64,000 nt of DNA from Bedellia somnulentella (GCA_963576735.1 OY755196.1:6367912-6431911), one strand, 5' to 3'. Shown: positions 9,701 through 24,700, counted from the first letter of the stretch. Notes: generated by a model from the sequence alone, not told the origin. Made by a program: numbers and translations.

Positions 9701-12700
9701 ACTATCACATACTTAGAATGATTTGTTCATAAAAACCTCATGTGGGTTCGATCCCCGCCGTTGTCGAAATTTTTCTTTTCATTTATTTATCAGTTATAAT
9801 CCCTACATGAGGATTTCATGAACAATACATTCTAATTATACAAATTGATTTGTTCACAGAACCTTGACCGTGAGTTGGACTTGCTAAAGAAGAAGCGAGA
9901 ATTACTGGAAGAGAAAGTGCACCTCGAACAACATTTGCAGCATGTATGTATTATAATAAAATATTGTGTTTCTATGCATATTTAAGTGTAGTGCCGGCTG
10001 AGAATGTCACTACCCCTCTTTACCCACGGGTGTCGTAAGATGCGACTAAGGGTATGGGGCTTTTTAAGTGGTTTTTGGGAGGTGGAATTTAGTATATTTG
10101 ATGCTTAAATTGTACATACATACATACATATACTCACGGCTATAAATCCCTAGAAGGGGTAGCCAGAGCTAAGGAATTAGAAATTCCTCAGCCACTTTTG
10201 GAAAGTTGTGAGGGGAAAAGATGGTAAAATAAAGGTTGTTAGTGATGGGTCTCCAACCGCATCGCCCAAAAATCCCTTAAAAGCCCCCAATACCGTTAGT
10301 CGCCTCTTATGTACACCCACCGGAAGAAAGGGGTAGTGTTATTCTAAGCCGACACTACACGGCAAATAACAGTATTAATATTTACTTGTTTTTTTAGTAT
10401 CCAACAAAACCATTAAATCCTTGGGCTGCAACAACACCAATAAATCCTTGGGCTGCACAAGGCCCACAACAACATGTAAGCAGCTTTTAAATTATTTCTC
10501 AATTCTTGATAGGATTCAATAAAATAATTTAAATGTAACTAATAAATAAAGAATAAATAAAGGAAAGAAAAATTTCGCCACAGGCGGAAAAATTTTCTTT
10601 CCTTTATTAATTCTTTATTTATTAGTAATAATCCCCACATGAGGTTTTCATGAACAAAAAGATTTAATTATAATATAAATGTGTTTGCTACCCAAATCAA
10701 CAAATAAAGGCAAAATATAGCAATTAAAATTATAGTACGTAATATACTTTACAACATACATACATACTTATACTCACGGCTATAAATCCCTAAAAGGGGT
10801 AGCCAGAGCTTCAGAATTAGAAAATTCTTCAGCCACTTTTGGAAGTGAAGTGGGGAAAAGATTGTATAATAAATGTTTTTGGTGATGGGTCTCCAACCGC
10901 ATCGCCCAAAAATCACTTAAAAAGCCCCGATACCCTTAGTCGCCTCTTACGGTCACCCATGGGAAGAAATGGGGTAGTGCCATTTTAAGCACTACAACGA
11001 AATATTTAAATGGGAAACAAATGCTTGGTATTGTTTTTTTAAATAATACCTATACCTTTCTGAAGGTGTCTTAAGGAGCAACTAAAAACATTGGAGCCTT
11101 CAAGTGTTAGTTGGGCAAAGTGGCCGATCACCAACGATCTTTTATTGTGCAATGTTTTCTTTGCTCTACTTGCAAATTTCGCTAAAATATTTCGTAACAT
11201 TAAATACATTTACTCATGGCCATAAATCTAGAGCTAAAAACTCCTCAGCCACATTTGGAAGTTGATAAGAGAGAAGATGGTAGAAACAAAGTATTAATTC
11301 GGTGATAGATCTCCAACCGCGTATCCCAAAAACCTTTTACTAAGTCCCACACCCTTAGTCGCCTCTTACGACACCTATGGGTAGGAAGGGGTAGTGACAT
11401 TCCAACCTGTCACTACACGGCACAATATATTATTTTATTTTATTAATTTGTTATTTTACTTGAGAATTCTTAGCTATGTATACCAAAAATATGCTTCTAC
11501 TTTTTTCAACAATTTTTTTATACCATTTAATAACCACTATGCAATTATGTATCTTTCAGATTGACAACTTTAATGATGGTTCTGACCCTTATTCAAAGTC
11601 ATATAATACTCAGAATATTCCGCAAGGTGGCCCCAGTGGGTATGCCATGGGCCCCCCGCAAAAAAGACCATTCCCAAACCAAAATTTTGGGGAGACTAAC
11701 GCTAAAAGGTTCAAAGGACCAGGGTTCACAAAGTCTCAATATAGTCTCAATAACCAGACACCACCTTTTGTAGCGAAAACTATCAAAAGCAATTTCGCAG
11801 AACAGAAGCAGGTGTGTAAAAAAGACGGTTTTCCTAAATCTAATAAGTTTAGGCAAACACCGCCAGAATTAGTCCCACCCAAATTTACATTGAAACCAGA
11901 TAAGGAGATTCCTCTAGATGTTGCTGCAAGATTAAATTTTGCGGTTGGTGCATTAGCTAAAGAACTGCGCTCAAGACATTTAAATGATGAAATCACCAAA
12001 ATGTTAGACGAAAAAGAGGGCGTTAAAAAGATTAAAGGTCGCCTGCGTGCAAGACTTATGGTTGCATTGGCGTATAAAGAGATATCTAACTACAATGATA
12101 TTAAAGATGCTTACTACAAATTACATCCTTATATTAGTGACTTTGATATCATCAAAGATATTGATGAGAAGGAACCGGAAAAGGTGCAAAGTTCAATGAA
12201 AATTGAACCAGCAGAACAAGGTATTAGAACTTATTACATTAATGTATGTGTGATAGTTAATTGCCTCTATGGTCTAGCGGTAAGCTAGGCTAATAATGTG
12301 GAGGTATTTGGTTCGATTCATAAAAGGTAATTACAGATTCAATTTTGTAAGATTTAACCCAGTTTTGGTAGGATATTGCAAACTTGAATCACCTGATTAT
12401 CCGAAAATTAAGACTATTCTGTGCTTCCGGAGCGTACAATATGCCCGGCTAGTATCAAGGTAAAAGGCGTTTCTGCCAATTTATGCCGGCGTGGTGGACT
12501 ATGGCCGAATCACCCTATTCAGGGTGGGCTTGAGCCCCTCGTTAGGACATATACGGGCTGTGATGAGTGATGTATAAAGGTTCGAATCCTGGGGCTGCAA
12601 GATCCCAGTTTGGTTAGGATGTCTGAAAGATTAGAGCATTTTGTGCTCAAAGGGTACAGAAAGAGAGTGAAAGTCTTTAAATCCGTACTAGCTAAGTATG

Positions 12701-15700
12701 GTGGACTATGGCATTGATCCCCTATTTGGGGTAGACCGGAGGCCTAAGGTGTATGGGCTGTGATCATTATAACGAGTGTTAGTTTAGTCACTATAAACAA
12801 TTTCATTTGATATCTTACTTACTAAAATAAAAAAAAATAGTCTGAACTAAGAAAGAATTCATAAAAAATCAGCTCCCAATTGCTGCTGTCGGCAAACAAT
12901 TATGGAAATTGTTTAAAGTGAGTAAATTAACACCAAGTGAGACTTGTTCACGAGGAAAGATTTAAATTATGCCATATTTGTAATTTAGCATTGCTAAATA
13001 TGGTGGGGACTTTGAAGGCTCTTAACCTTTACATTTCTTAGCATTGGTACCATTTGGAGTTAGCTCGAGTATTTTTGTTCAGTTCATGGGTGCATTTGAA
13101 ATGCACAACTTCGTAAAGATTTGGGCAAGTAAAGGGAAATACTTACAATTTTCCTGATAGGAATTTTCTTGTACTAGAGTAGACTTCTTCAGAAAATCTT
13201 AATATATAAGCAAATAGAGATTTATGTTGGTTTAAGGTAATGGCGAAACTATTGAATTTTATCCCCTTGTAAAGTATTCACGCTGTATTCGACCTAACGC
13301 TTTTGAAATAGCGATCAAATGGGTTAAAATTGTAGTCTCCTGTTTGATAATGTTTAATAATGGATTAAAAGTGATGGAAATGATGAAACAGTTAAAAAGC
13401 TTTAAAGGAGAGATCTTATTATAATTAAAACAACTATTAACTTTCGGATATTTAATCGCGTGTTATTACATGGTTTTTGAAACGTCGGGCTTTAAAAAAC
13501 CATGTAATAACACGCGATTAAATATCCGAAAGTAAATAGTTGTTTTAAATATAATGTGCAATCGTGAAAGTCTTAGAGATATCTTATTATTAAAAAAGAA
13601 GCATGTATTTAGATATAGTTTTTCTAAGTGTGTAGTGTAGATATAGTTTCTCTAGATGTTGTCCTGCATAATGAAATTTATTCAATCAATTCTGAGCAGT
13701 GTTAGTAGCCACACTCGTTTCCTTTGATTTATCTCAGCATTTCATATTGGATTTGGAATCCTAATAATAGGCTTTTTGACAATGCGAGAAATAAAAGGTC
13801 AATTGCTGTCATCAGTATAAATTAAGAGTTTAAAAATGGTGCATGCCTGTAAATGAACCTCGTGGCTCGTTTGTTGCCATAGACCAAATACAGGCAAGTG
13901 ACGTCACTGACCCGTTTGCAGCGCCATATTGTCAAAATAGTGTTTTGACGCGCTATTTGAATATTCAATTTTTAATTTGATATTTTTCAGCAAATGTGCA
14001 ACAGATTTAAAAAATATAACTTTTACTGGGTTCCTTAAACTCTACTACATCATATAAAATGGATTTTAAAAACCTGTCAAATAGCCCATTAACTCCCGAT
14101 TTCTGAATTGAGTATTCAAGCTGAGAACGACTTAAGTATCGTTTTGTCTCATACAGTTGTTAAGATTTCAATGCGACAGAACGATACTTTAGTTGTTCAC
14201 AGCTGGAATACTCAATTCAGAAATCGGGCGTAACAAAGATAATTTTGAGATACACACATGTTGATAAATTATTACTAATCTGTAAAACATATTCTTAAAA
14301 AGCAACTTGGTAGGAAATTAATTCAAAACAAATCATATTGTGTTGTATTAAAGTTCACACTTCTGGCTTTTGTGAACTTGGCTAAGCCTGTATTGAAGTG
14401 AATTGTAGGTAAAATTTTCGGGTCCCTATTTTGTTTTAAAGATAACTGTAACCAATGTGGCTAAGTTATTTCTTATTTAACTATTCTAACCTTTTCACAA
14501 CATAAATATAGCTTTTTGGTTTATCAGTATTGTAGTGTGGTAAGCACACACATTCATTCCATTTCTCGTATGTTAATGTTAAGTCTTTAGATAGTAATGC
14601 ACTTTTCTGTAGCTGCTTTACACTTGTCTGTTCTTTCTGTTATTATGGTGTCACCGGATAACTGTTATTAGGCTGTGAAGCAAAGCGTTATCAGTGTAGT
14701 TCATTCGCTTAGATAGCGTCGCTCTTTGTTGTAAATAATTAAAGCGTTATTTGTTACTGAATACTAATTTAATTAATAAAAGACAGAATACAATGTTCGG
14801 AAAATAATGCAAGTCACAACGTCAGAGTTAAGAGAGAGTTGCGTTCAGACGCTGCTCACGACAGATCATATCGATACACATACACATTGCAGTGAACGTT
14901 TCTCAGGCGTTAGTTATGGTTTGCGTTCATTCCTTCACTCTTTTATCACGCCATCTTGGCACAGAACATCACAGGATGCCGCCTCATACTCATACACAAA
15001 CGATGACGTATTTTATATTTATATTACGACACTGTATATTATATTTATATACCCACAAGTATATTTGGTGGATTATGTAAATCGATATTTAGGTATGGAT
15101 TAGATACAAGTGGTGATTTCTTGAACTTCGAGTGATGAAAAGTATTAACGTCAAATTTTAGTTTATGTATCATTATCATACTAATATCTTGCCTTTTGCT
15201 TAATTGTACATACATACATATACTCACGCCATTAATTCTCATTGGGGTAGGCAGAGACTATTGATCGCCACTTCGTACGATCCTGACAAACCTCTCTAGC
15301 TTAGTCTACATCCATCAATCTTTTCATACATGCTCTTTTATTCTTCATACTTCGGACGCCAGCCTTTTTGAGCACACTCTCAATTTGATCCAAGTGTGTT
15401 CTCCGTGGTCGTCCTCTACTAACATTACCATCCACACTAGCTCTATAGATCCCTTTTACCAATTTTCTATCATCCATCCTCTCTATGTGCTCAAACCATC
15501 TCAACATTCCTTTTTCTATCTTTCTTACAATGTCATCTTTCACACCACACTTTTCACGAATAACACTATTTCTCACTCAGTCACATAATCTAACATTACA
15601 AATTTTTCTGAGGGACCTCATCTCTACTGCATTCACTCTGCTCTTATGCTTCTTCTGCCACACCCAACATTCGCTTCCATACATAAGCGTAGGAACAAGA

Positions 15701-18700
15701 ACAGCATCATGCACAGCCATTCGGGCCTTTTCAGACACCGATTGACAGGTCATTAGGCTATTCATTGCTCTATTTACCGCATTACCCTTTTTCACTCTTC
15801 TTTCAATATGTTCATCACATTTTCCATCCCTTGTAAACAAACTTCCCAGATATACAAACTCCTTCACCTGTTCCACATCCTTACCATCAATCGCAATCAC
15901 GCATTCTGTCAAATCTTCCTGTCTCTCAAAAACCATCGTTTTGTTCTTATCCACATTCACCCTCATTCCCTTTCTTACAAAAGACTCACATGCAATATTC
16001 ATCATCTCTTGCAACTCTTCTGCCGACGATGCAAGTAGCACTTGATCGTCAGCATACAAGAGGCATTTAATGATGAATCCACTCATTCTTAGTCCATAAT
16101 CACTTTCACGCAACTCTGTCAAACAGTCATCCATGAACAAATTGAGGAGCCACGGAGAAGCTACACATCCCTATCGAACACCCCTAGAGATTCCAAACCA
16201 GTCAGTGTTTTCCCCGTTTACTCTTACACATGCACTATAATCCTCATAGAGTGATATTAATGCACGTATAAGTTGACTCCCCAAACCGAACTTGGATAAC
16301 ACCTCCCATAAACACTTTCTTACCACCCTATCATACGCCTTCTCTAAATCAATGAAGGAGCAATACACCTTTTGGTTCTTAGCTAAGAACTTTTCGGTGA
16401 TGCTCCTTAGAGAGAAGATTTGATCCATACATCCCATTCCTTTCCTAAATCCCGCTTGCACATCCCATATTTTCTCATCAGTTTGATTCATCACTCTTTC
16501 AATCAGTACCTTAGCATACAATTTACCAACAATGCTGAGTAAGCTTTTTTTCTTAATTGTCTGTATATTTTTTTACTTTATTACAACATCCAAAAGTGTC
16601 TGTGGGTGTACCGACACTATCTAAGCGTATGAACTATACTCAGTAATGCTGACTATGCCTAAAGCATAACATTCCACATTGTAACACTTCAACAGTCAAT
16701 ATACGTCTATAAGACTCGCAATACAAAACCTAAATCACGGTATGGAAGTATCTACGACTGGTAATTTAATGTTCTAATCAGTAAGATTAAAACATTAAAT
16801 TTTGTCCTGTTCTACTACTGGCCAAGCCGATTCGGATATTTCCTAAAGAATATATTTAATTAAGATTAATCTTTTAACATTCTAGTTGCAGAAGTGACAG
16901 AAGACTCGAAAGCAACCAAAGAGTTCAAAGAAATTCTTAAAGATCGACTGTCGAGGTTGTTAAAAATTGTAAGTTTTTTTACATCTGCCATCTCAGTTTC
17001 AAATTATCGTGATAGCTCGGTGAGTAGAACACCGCTTATCGTGTAAAAGGTGAGGGTTCAAATTCCGGGTCGGGCCTACACCTATTTGTCTTTTCTAAAG
17101 ACATATGTGTGGTTTATTTATCATGGTTGTTAACGGTGAAGGAAAACATCGTGAGGAAACCCACATGGCTGAGTTGTACTTAGTCATATGACAGTATTTT
17201 TGGACAAAACGGCGATAGGCCTGTCCCCTATCACGTGGGTACACACTGTCCGAGCAATACGTGGGTACTCTAAACACCGGGTACAATGACACGTGATTTT
17301 CAGAAGTATTAGCACCTCTGCAAACACCTTCGGTGATATTTGGCGTAAACGTTTGAGTTTTAAATATCCTTTATAAGTTAATAAATGTTTCATTCTCTTT
17401 CTAACGGCTGTAGAATCACCTTGTAAATAAACTAGCTGACCCGACAGACTTCGTACTGTCCAATTTGCTTATGACAAAGCTTAAGGCATTTTTTCCGGCA
17501 CTCTTAGTTCAATCAGGTGTGAATATTTTACTGGTCAAATTTTTCCGGGATATAAGTATCCAATGTTACGATTTGGGTCATTGTCTACCATTCTGCCGAA
17601 TTTTATCCATATAAATTATGTACTTGAGGAGCCTTTTTGCCTCAAACACACAAACATCTAAACTTTCACATTTATAATACTAGGTTGGCATGGGACTGTC
17701 GGATGCCAATAAAAGAATCTCAGATATTACTTATCGTTGAACGATTTATTCTACAAATATCTCAACACGCGTTGCTATGCAATTTGTTACGATTCTTTGA
17801 ATATACTTGTTGATATACCTAAACGCGTGATTGATTCTACACAAAACTGCAAAGGAGTTACAGTCCTGATTTTGGAAAACTTAAATTGTTAACAATTTTT
17901 TTTGTTGAAAAAAACATATCTAAATAGCTAAATACCTATTTTCTTTGAAAAAGAGTATGTTCAAGAAATTTATCGTTCAAAAAAATTTTGGGAAAAATGT
18001 TCTGGAACTCGCGTTCAAAAGTTCGAAAAATCACCAAGTGTCGGAGCGCAAACGGACGTGACTTTGGGACGATCAAATATGAAAAAAATCTATTTTCACG
18101 CGTTGGCATTGCTTACGTAAATTTTCCATTGGCTAACATTGTAATTTTTTAATGGTGATTATTCCTCCGTGGTACTTCCGATTTGTATCAAAATTGACAT
18201 AAACCATCTAGACATGGTCCTTGACCACCGTGCATTTCAGGGTTCTGAGTTGAGCCGTTTGGGAGGAGTACGATCACAACGAAATGCAAAAGTCGGGGGT
18301 AAATGGAGCTTCGCTCCAATTAATAGGACAATAATAAGTCTATCTGTCTGTCCGTCTTATTAACTGGGAAAGTAAAACAGTTCAAATTTTCACGCATCAT
18401 CTATTTGTGTTGCCACCATAACAACGAATACTTAAAATTGTAATAAAATATATATTTTTCGGGTTCTCATACTACAAACGTTATTTTTTGCAAATCTTTG
18501 CTCGATATTAATAACGAAAACATATAGACACGTGAATAATCCACAAAATACAAATTATATGCTCACTTTAAAAATACTCAAACTCAAACGTTCACGCCAT
18601 ATATCCCCAAAGGGGTTGGCAGAGGTACTAATACATCTGAACATCACGTGACATTGCCACCCGCTGTTCAGAGTACCCATGTTTTGCTTTAGAATTATTT

Positions 18701-21700
18701 ATCTCACCATAATTCATATTGAATTTTGCTAATGTTTAATTTGTAATATTTTATTTTGGGTTTTTGTCTTTTTTATTGCGTAATCCTTAGTTTACGAACC
18801 AACTCGCACTTAGCCGGTATATTTAAGTTATTACTAATCAATGAAGGAAAGAAAAATTTTCGACACTGGCAGGACTCGAACCCGCAACCTCCCGGTTAAC
18901 GCCCCGGTCGCTCTTCGTTAGTAAACACTTGACACCGTGGCTCAATTGGCAAAGCAACCGGGGCGTAGACCGGCCCCCGTATTACGTATCTTTTGCGACT
19001 GACGATCGTGTCTTAAGTTGCACGATTGTCGCTGTCAATGTCATAAATTTGTATGCGATTTGACACTTTTGACAGCGACAATATTGCAACTTGCTACACA
19101 ATCAGGGTCGCTAAAGATACATAATCAGCCCGAGGTAGCGGGTTCAAGTCCTGCTGGTATCGAAAAATCTTCTCTCCTTCATTGATTAGTAATAATCCCC
19201 ACATGAGGTTTTCATGCACAAAACATTCTAATTATATTTAAGTTATGTTTTAAATACAGATAGCGGATAGACCCGTACCAGAGGAAAAATATCTATTGGA
19301 ATTAGTAAAAGCGCTTAATAAAGTCGAAGAGGGGTCAAACAGCGAAAAAGCTCTGAATGAGAGCAAAGCTAAACTGGAGCTTCGTAAGCATCTTACACGA
19401 AAGCTTGTTGACCAGTATTTACCAGAAGTACTGCCTGAATTTGTGAATGTAAGTACTTATCAATAAAATACATACATACGGACATATTATACACAGAAAA
19501 AGTTAGTCCCGAACTAAGTAAGACTTGGAAAATGGGATACTAACTCAACGATATATTTTATGTTACACAGATTTAAATAAGATTAGAAATGCAATAATGT
19601 GATTTATGTACCAGTTATGAAATTTAGCTTTAAGATATGACATCTGAATCTTAGTTCAAACGTTCGCGCCGCATATCCCCGAAGGCGTTGACAGAAGTAC
19701 TAATACTTCTGAACATCACGTGACATTGACATCTGGTAATAAACAAAAAATAAATAAAGGAAAAAAAAAATTCGCCACAGGCGGAAATCGAACCCGCGAC
19801 CTTCGGGTATACGCCCCCGTCGCTCTACCAATTGAGCTACCGTGTCTTTCGCTTTCTTTCTTTCCTTTCTTTATTCTTTATTTATTAGTAATAATCCCCA
19901 CATGAGGTTTTCATGAACAAAAAGATTTAAATTATTGACATCTGGTGTTCAGAGTAACCACGTTTTGCTTGGACAGTGTACTCACGTGATAGGGGGCAGG
20001 TTTATCGCCGTTTTGTACGAATGCAGTGTCACATGACCAAGTACAACTTAGATATGTGGGTTTCCTCACGTTTTTCCCTCATCGATGGATATAATAGTCT
20101 ATATTTCTACTGTATTTTGTTGGTTTCTATTAATAAAATAACTGATAAAGTCGCACCGAAGTGGTCTTGAAGTCTAATTAACATTAACATTATCAAACAA
20201 ATATTTTGATTATTAATGACGTACTAATAAATAAAGGAAAGAAGAATTTCGACACTAGCGGGAATCGAACCCACGATCTCCGGGTATACGCCCCCGTCAC
20301 TGCCAATTGAGCTATAGTGTCTAGTGGTTACTACTTATTTCCTTTACATACATACATATACTCACGGCTATAAATCCCTAGAAAGGGTAGCCAGAGCTAA
20401 GGAAATTAGATATTCCTCAGCCACTTTTGGAAAGTTTAGTGGGGAAAAGATAGTAAAATAAAAGGTTTTTGGTGATGGGTCTCCAATCTCATCGCCCAAA
20501 AATTCCTTATAGCCCCAATACCGATAGTCGTCTCTTACGTACACCCACCGGAAGAAATGGGGTAGTGCTATACTAAGCCGAAGCTTTCCTTTATTTATTA
20601 GTAATAATCCCCACATGAGGTCTTCATGAACAAAACATTCTAATTAAAATTAACTTTTTTTCCCCAGCAAATTGAATCGATGTTAATGCAGAAGAATTTA
20701 TGGGATCAAGGCAATACCCTTTATTCAGTAATTGTAAGTATATATAGTTATTTCGTTCATAACTTATCAAAATAGCTTAGTCAACTCCTACGATACCCGT
20801 GGGTAGATAGGGGTAGTGACATTCTAAGCCGACACTACACGGCCGGCTAACATATCATCTTCAACAAAAAAAAACTTCTTTGCTTTCGAATTTTTATGTA
20901 AATTTTGACTTGTCAAAAGTAATAAATGGAATGGTTGTATGCAAACATTTCTAGACCCCTTAGTCACGGGTTCGATTCCGGATGAAAATCCTCACAAATC
21001 AATTTCAAAATTTATAACGTAGCTATAAAAAAACCGAGTAATGCCGGCTTAGAATGTCACAACCCCTTTCTAACCTCGAGTCTCGTTAGAGGCTACTAAT
21101 GGTATGTTGCTTTTTGAAGTGGTTTTTGGGCAATGCGGTTGGACACCCATCACCAACGATACTTTATTTCCACCAGCTTCTCTCTAATCAACTTCCATAT
21201 GTGGCTGAGGAGTTTCTAACTCTAAAACTCTGGCTACCCCTTTTTCTCTTTTATAGCTAAAGAAAGAAAGAAAGAAAGAAGAGACATTTATTCACATTTG
21301 AACTATTAACTACTACACAGTTTACTTGAATATTTAAATTATAAAAGAGACATAAAAAGGGATACAAAATAAAATAAAAAAAATTAAACAAATGTGAATA
21401 GCTGTGAATATATAAAATATATGGACATATTATACACCGATCAAGTTAGCCCCAACTAAGTAAGACTTTTATGCGATCGATACTGACTCAGCGATAAATT
21501 TAATATTATATAATACACACAATAACATCCAAGACAAAGTCACAATCGTGTATGCTCATCACATAAATGTTACTCTTCTCCATTAAAGAAAGAGAAAGAA
21601 AGAAAGAGAGACATTCATTCGCTGCACAGATGAGCAAGAGACATACAGTTAAACATAAAAAAGAAAATAGAAGAAGAAGAAGAAATACATTTATTCGCCG

Positions 21701-24700
21701 TAAATATGGCACAACAGATATGTAACACAAAAATAATAATAACCAAACCAAAAAAAAACAAAAGTTAAACATAATATTTACAACTTCAAAAAAAACAGTG
21801 AAAATAAAAAAAAAACAATAAAAATAATACCTTAAATGTTTACAAAGAAACACAAAATCAAAAAGAGGAAATTATTAACAAATTTAAATGATAAACTAAA
21901 AAAACAAAAAAAAAAAAACATTGTGCCATTGAACAGCGAAATGGCGCTGACTCAGCAAAAACTGTGAGGAGTTACCTCACAGCACTGATTTTCAGTCAGC
22001 GCTCTCCAGTGACAGCACGAGAGTCATACAAGCGGAATACAATATAATACATTACTTATGTAAAAAGAAATAGTCGATATAAATATATAGCTTTGACAAA
22101 AACAACATTGGGAAAAAAAAAGCATGAAAAAAAATGTATAATAATAATAGAAAAAACAATGTAATACAGAACGTATTAGATAAAGATAGAAGAAGACAAA
22201 GATAGAAATTAAAAATCTTTTTTTTTTTAAATAACATAGTACGCCTTGTCAGAATATCCTTCTTACGTATGTATGTATATACTCACGGCTATAAATCCCT
22301 AGAAGGGGTAGCCAGAGCTAAGGCATTAGAAATTCCTCTTTAGGAGGAGGAAAAGGGATTTTGAGAAGGGGTTTTAAGGCCCTTTCATTTATGGCTAAGC
22401 GGTATAAATCTTAAGAGGTAAGTACCTAAGGCTTACTTTCCACTGCAAGAAAGCGAAATAATGGGATCAAAGATATTAATCACCACTAGAACCCCATGAT
22501 GTAGTTTTAATGGTACATTCGTAGCAACCTATATGGTTATTTTATAGACATCCATCGCCTATTGGTGATAAAAGAGTTACACACACACACACATACTCAC
22601 GGCTATAAATCCCTTAACGGGGTAGCCAGAGCTTTGGAATGACAAATTCCTCAGCCACTTTTGGAAGTTGATTGGGGAAAAGATGGTAATAATAAATGTT
22701 TTTGGTGACGGGTCTCCAATCACTACGCCCAAAAATCAATTAAAAAGCCCCTACACCCTTAGTCGCCTCTTACGATCACCCACGGGTAGAAATGGGGTAG
22801 TGTTATTCTAAGCCGACACTACACGGCATAAAAAAGAGTATTGTGAAAGAGTATTAGTGGATTTATAACATTAACTTATCTTCTCGGTCTGGAGGTTGCG
22901 GGTTCAATCCCCGCTGAGAGCAACATTTATATGATGATCATAAATTATTGTTTCTTAGTCTTGGATGTTATGAATATTTGTATAATATAATATTAAATAT
23001 ACCGTCGAGTTAGTCTCCCATAATACAAACAAGTCTTACTTAGCTTGGGGATAACTTTGATCTATATAATATGTCCGTATATATTTATTATTATTATTTG
23101 AGTGTTTGGAAACAATCTTTTTACTCCTGAAATGTTACCTAACAAAATATCCTTTTTGCGTTTGTTTTCAGGTTAGGGGTTTTCCCGTACTGCCGCAGAA
23201 GGCTCTTGTGAGATCTTTCATTTACAAATTCAATCCTTTCTCGATATTGGCAAAAAAGAAAGCCTTGCTAGTTAAATTGGCAAACAAGAACGATTATGAT
23301 AGGTTTCTCGAAGCAAATGGGACTAGGTTGGGTGAGTTAATTATTATTTGTTCTAACATAACATAACATAAACGTTCACGCCGAATATCCCCGAAGCGGT
23401 TGGCAGAGGTACTAATACTTCTGAACATCACGTGACTTTGTCACCTGGTGTTCAGAGTACCCACGTTTTGCATGGACAGTGTACTCACGTGATAGGGGGC
23501 AGGCCTATTTGTTCTGATTAATTAAATTTTTGTTTAATGGCCTTTGACCGAGTTTTAACACAGTAATTTACCCAACGTCCAGTGTTTTTAATTGTATTTT
23601 GGATGCTTGCAGCTACAGTTTAACTTATCTACTTAATACATAATTAAACGTCCACAGAAATAGAAAGTTAAAAAAATATTTAGTAACTGATTTTATTCTG
23701 ATTAATTCAATTACCTCTGCCAACCCCTTCGAGGATATTCGGCGTGAACGTTTATGTTTTGTTATGTTAATTCAAGCAAATTTTTGTTTAATGGCCTTTG
23801 ACCGTGTTTTAACACTGTAATTTAGCCAACATCCAGCGAAAAGAAGACAAATAACTTTACAAATTCTTATTTTCGTATAAAATTGTTAGAATATAATTCT
23901 AATTTCTATGCATGTTAAATTATAAAATACTTAAGTAATTTTAAGCCTCTTAGGTTGCTGCGCCCTTTCAGGGTGTCACATTTGTAACTAATCAACTCAT
24001 TACCACCTAATCCCACAATGAGACTTGCAATAAATATATTTGAATTTGAATTTAACATAAAGTTAAAAGAATGTTTACTAACTGATTTATCAGGTACTCA
24101 TTATACATTCTTGGTTGTAATCTTATACTAAATAAATAACTATACAAACATTTAAAAAAATATCTATAACAAAATTAATTGCATATACAAAAAGAATGCT
24201 TTACAATTTTATGTTCCGAACCTTGATGAAATGGCACATACTTTTAATGACGGGAGAATATACATAACAAAGTAAACATTTAAAATAAGTAGAAAGAGGA
24301 TTAAAAGGAGGCAAAACATCATGTACAGAAAATGATATGAATGATAAACGACACGAGAATTATTGTAATTAGAAATTCCGTAGACTTCTGGCACCTGACA
24401 TTTTATGACACGTCTGTTATTTTCTATTTGTTTTAGCCTACCCAAAACTGTTTTTTTAAATTCATTTGTTTGTGTCTAAAATACTATAATAACAGAAATT
24501 TCGTGCATTTTACCCATTATGCATTATTCGGTACATGAAATTAAGAACTAAGTATGCATAGAAATCCAACTCGAAGATTCATCAGTATGTGTGTAATGTG
24601 TTTATTTTTAAAAATGCTTCCACTAAAGCAAACTTACAGCGTGAGTATATGAATGTATGTACATTTGCGTTTTGGGCAAAGTGTAAAGAAAGTTAAATTG

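Noticed and set aside
11476..11559. In-frame ATG extension upstream of paralog A exon 6
   Set aside because: The upstream stretch is hydrophobic intron sequence; ctttcag at 11553-11559 is a good acceptor, and paralog B exon 4 begins at the same place.
14807..15103. 98-codon plus frame
   Set aside because: Random-looking composition in an intron, no homology recognised.
19774..19846. Functional tRNA gene (GTA anticodon)
   Set aside because: Part of a repeated element with several near-identical or deleted copies, a mismatched acceptor pair and a poor anticodon stem; kept as tRNA-like repeat.
21506..21853. 115-codon Phe/Leu-rich minus frame resembling a membrane protein
   Set aside because: Composition artefact of an A-rich simple-sequence stretch; no start context, no conservation signal.
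24209..24445. 78-codon minus frame with a hydrophobic segment
   Set aside because: No recognisable motif, no splice context; treated as chance.
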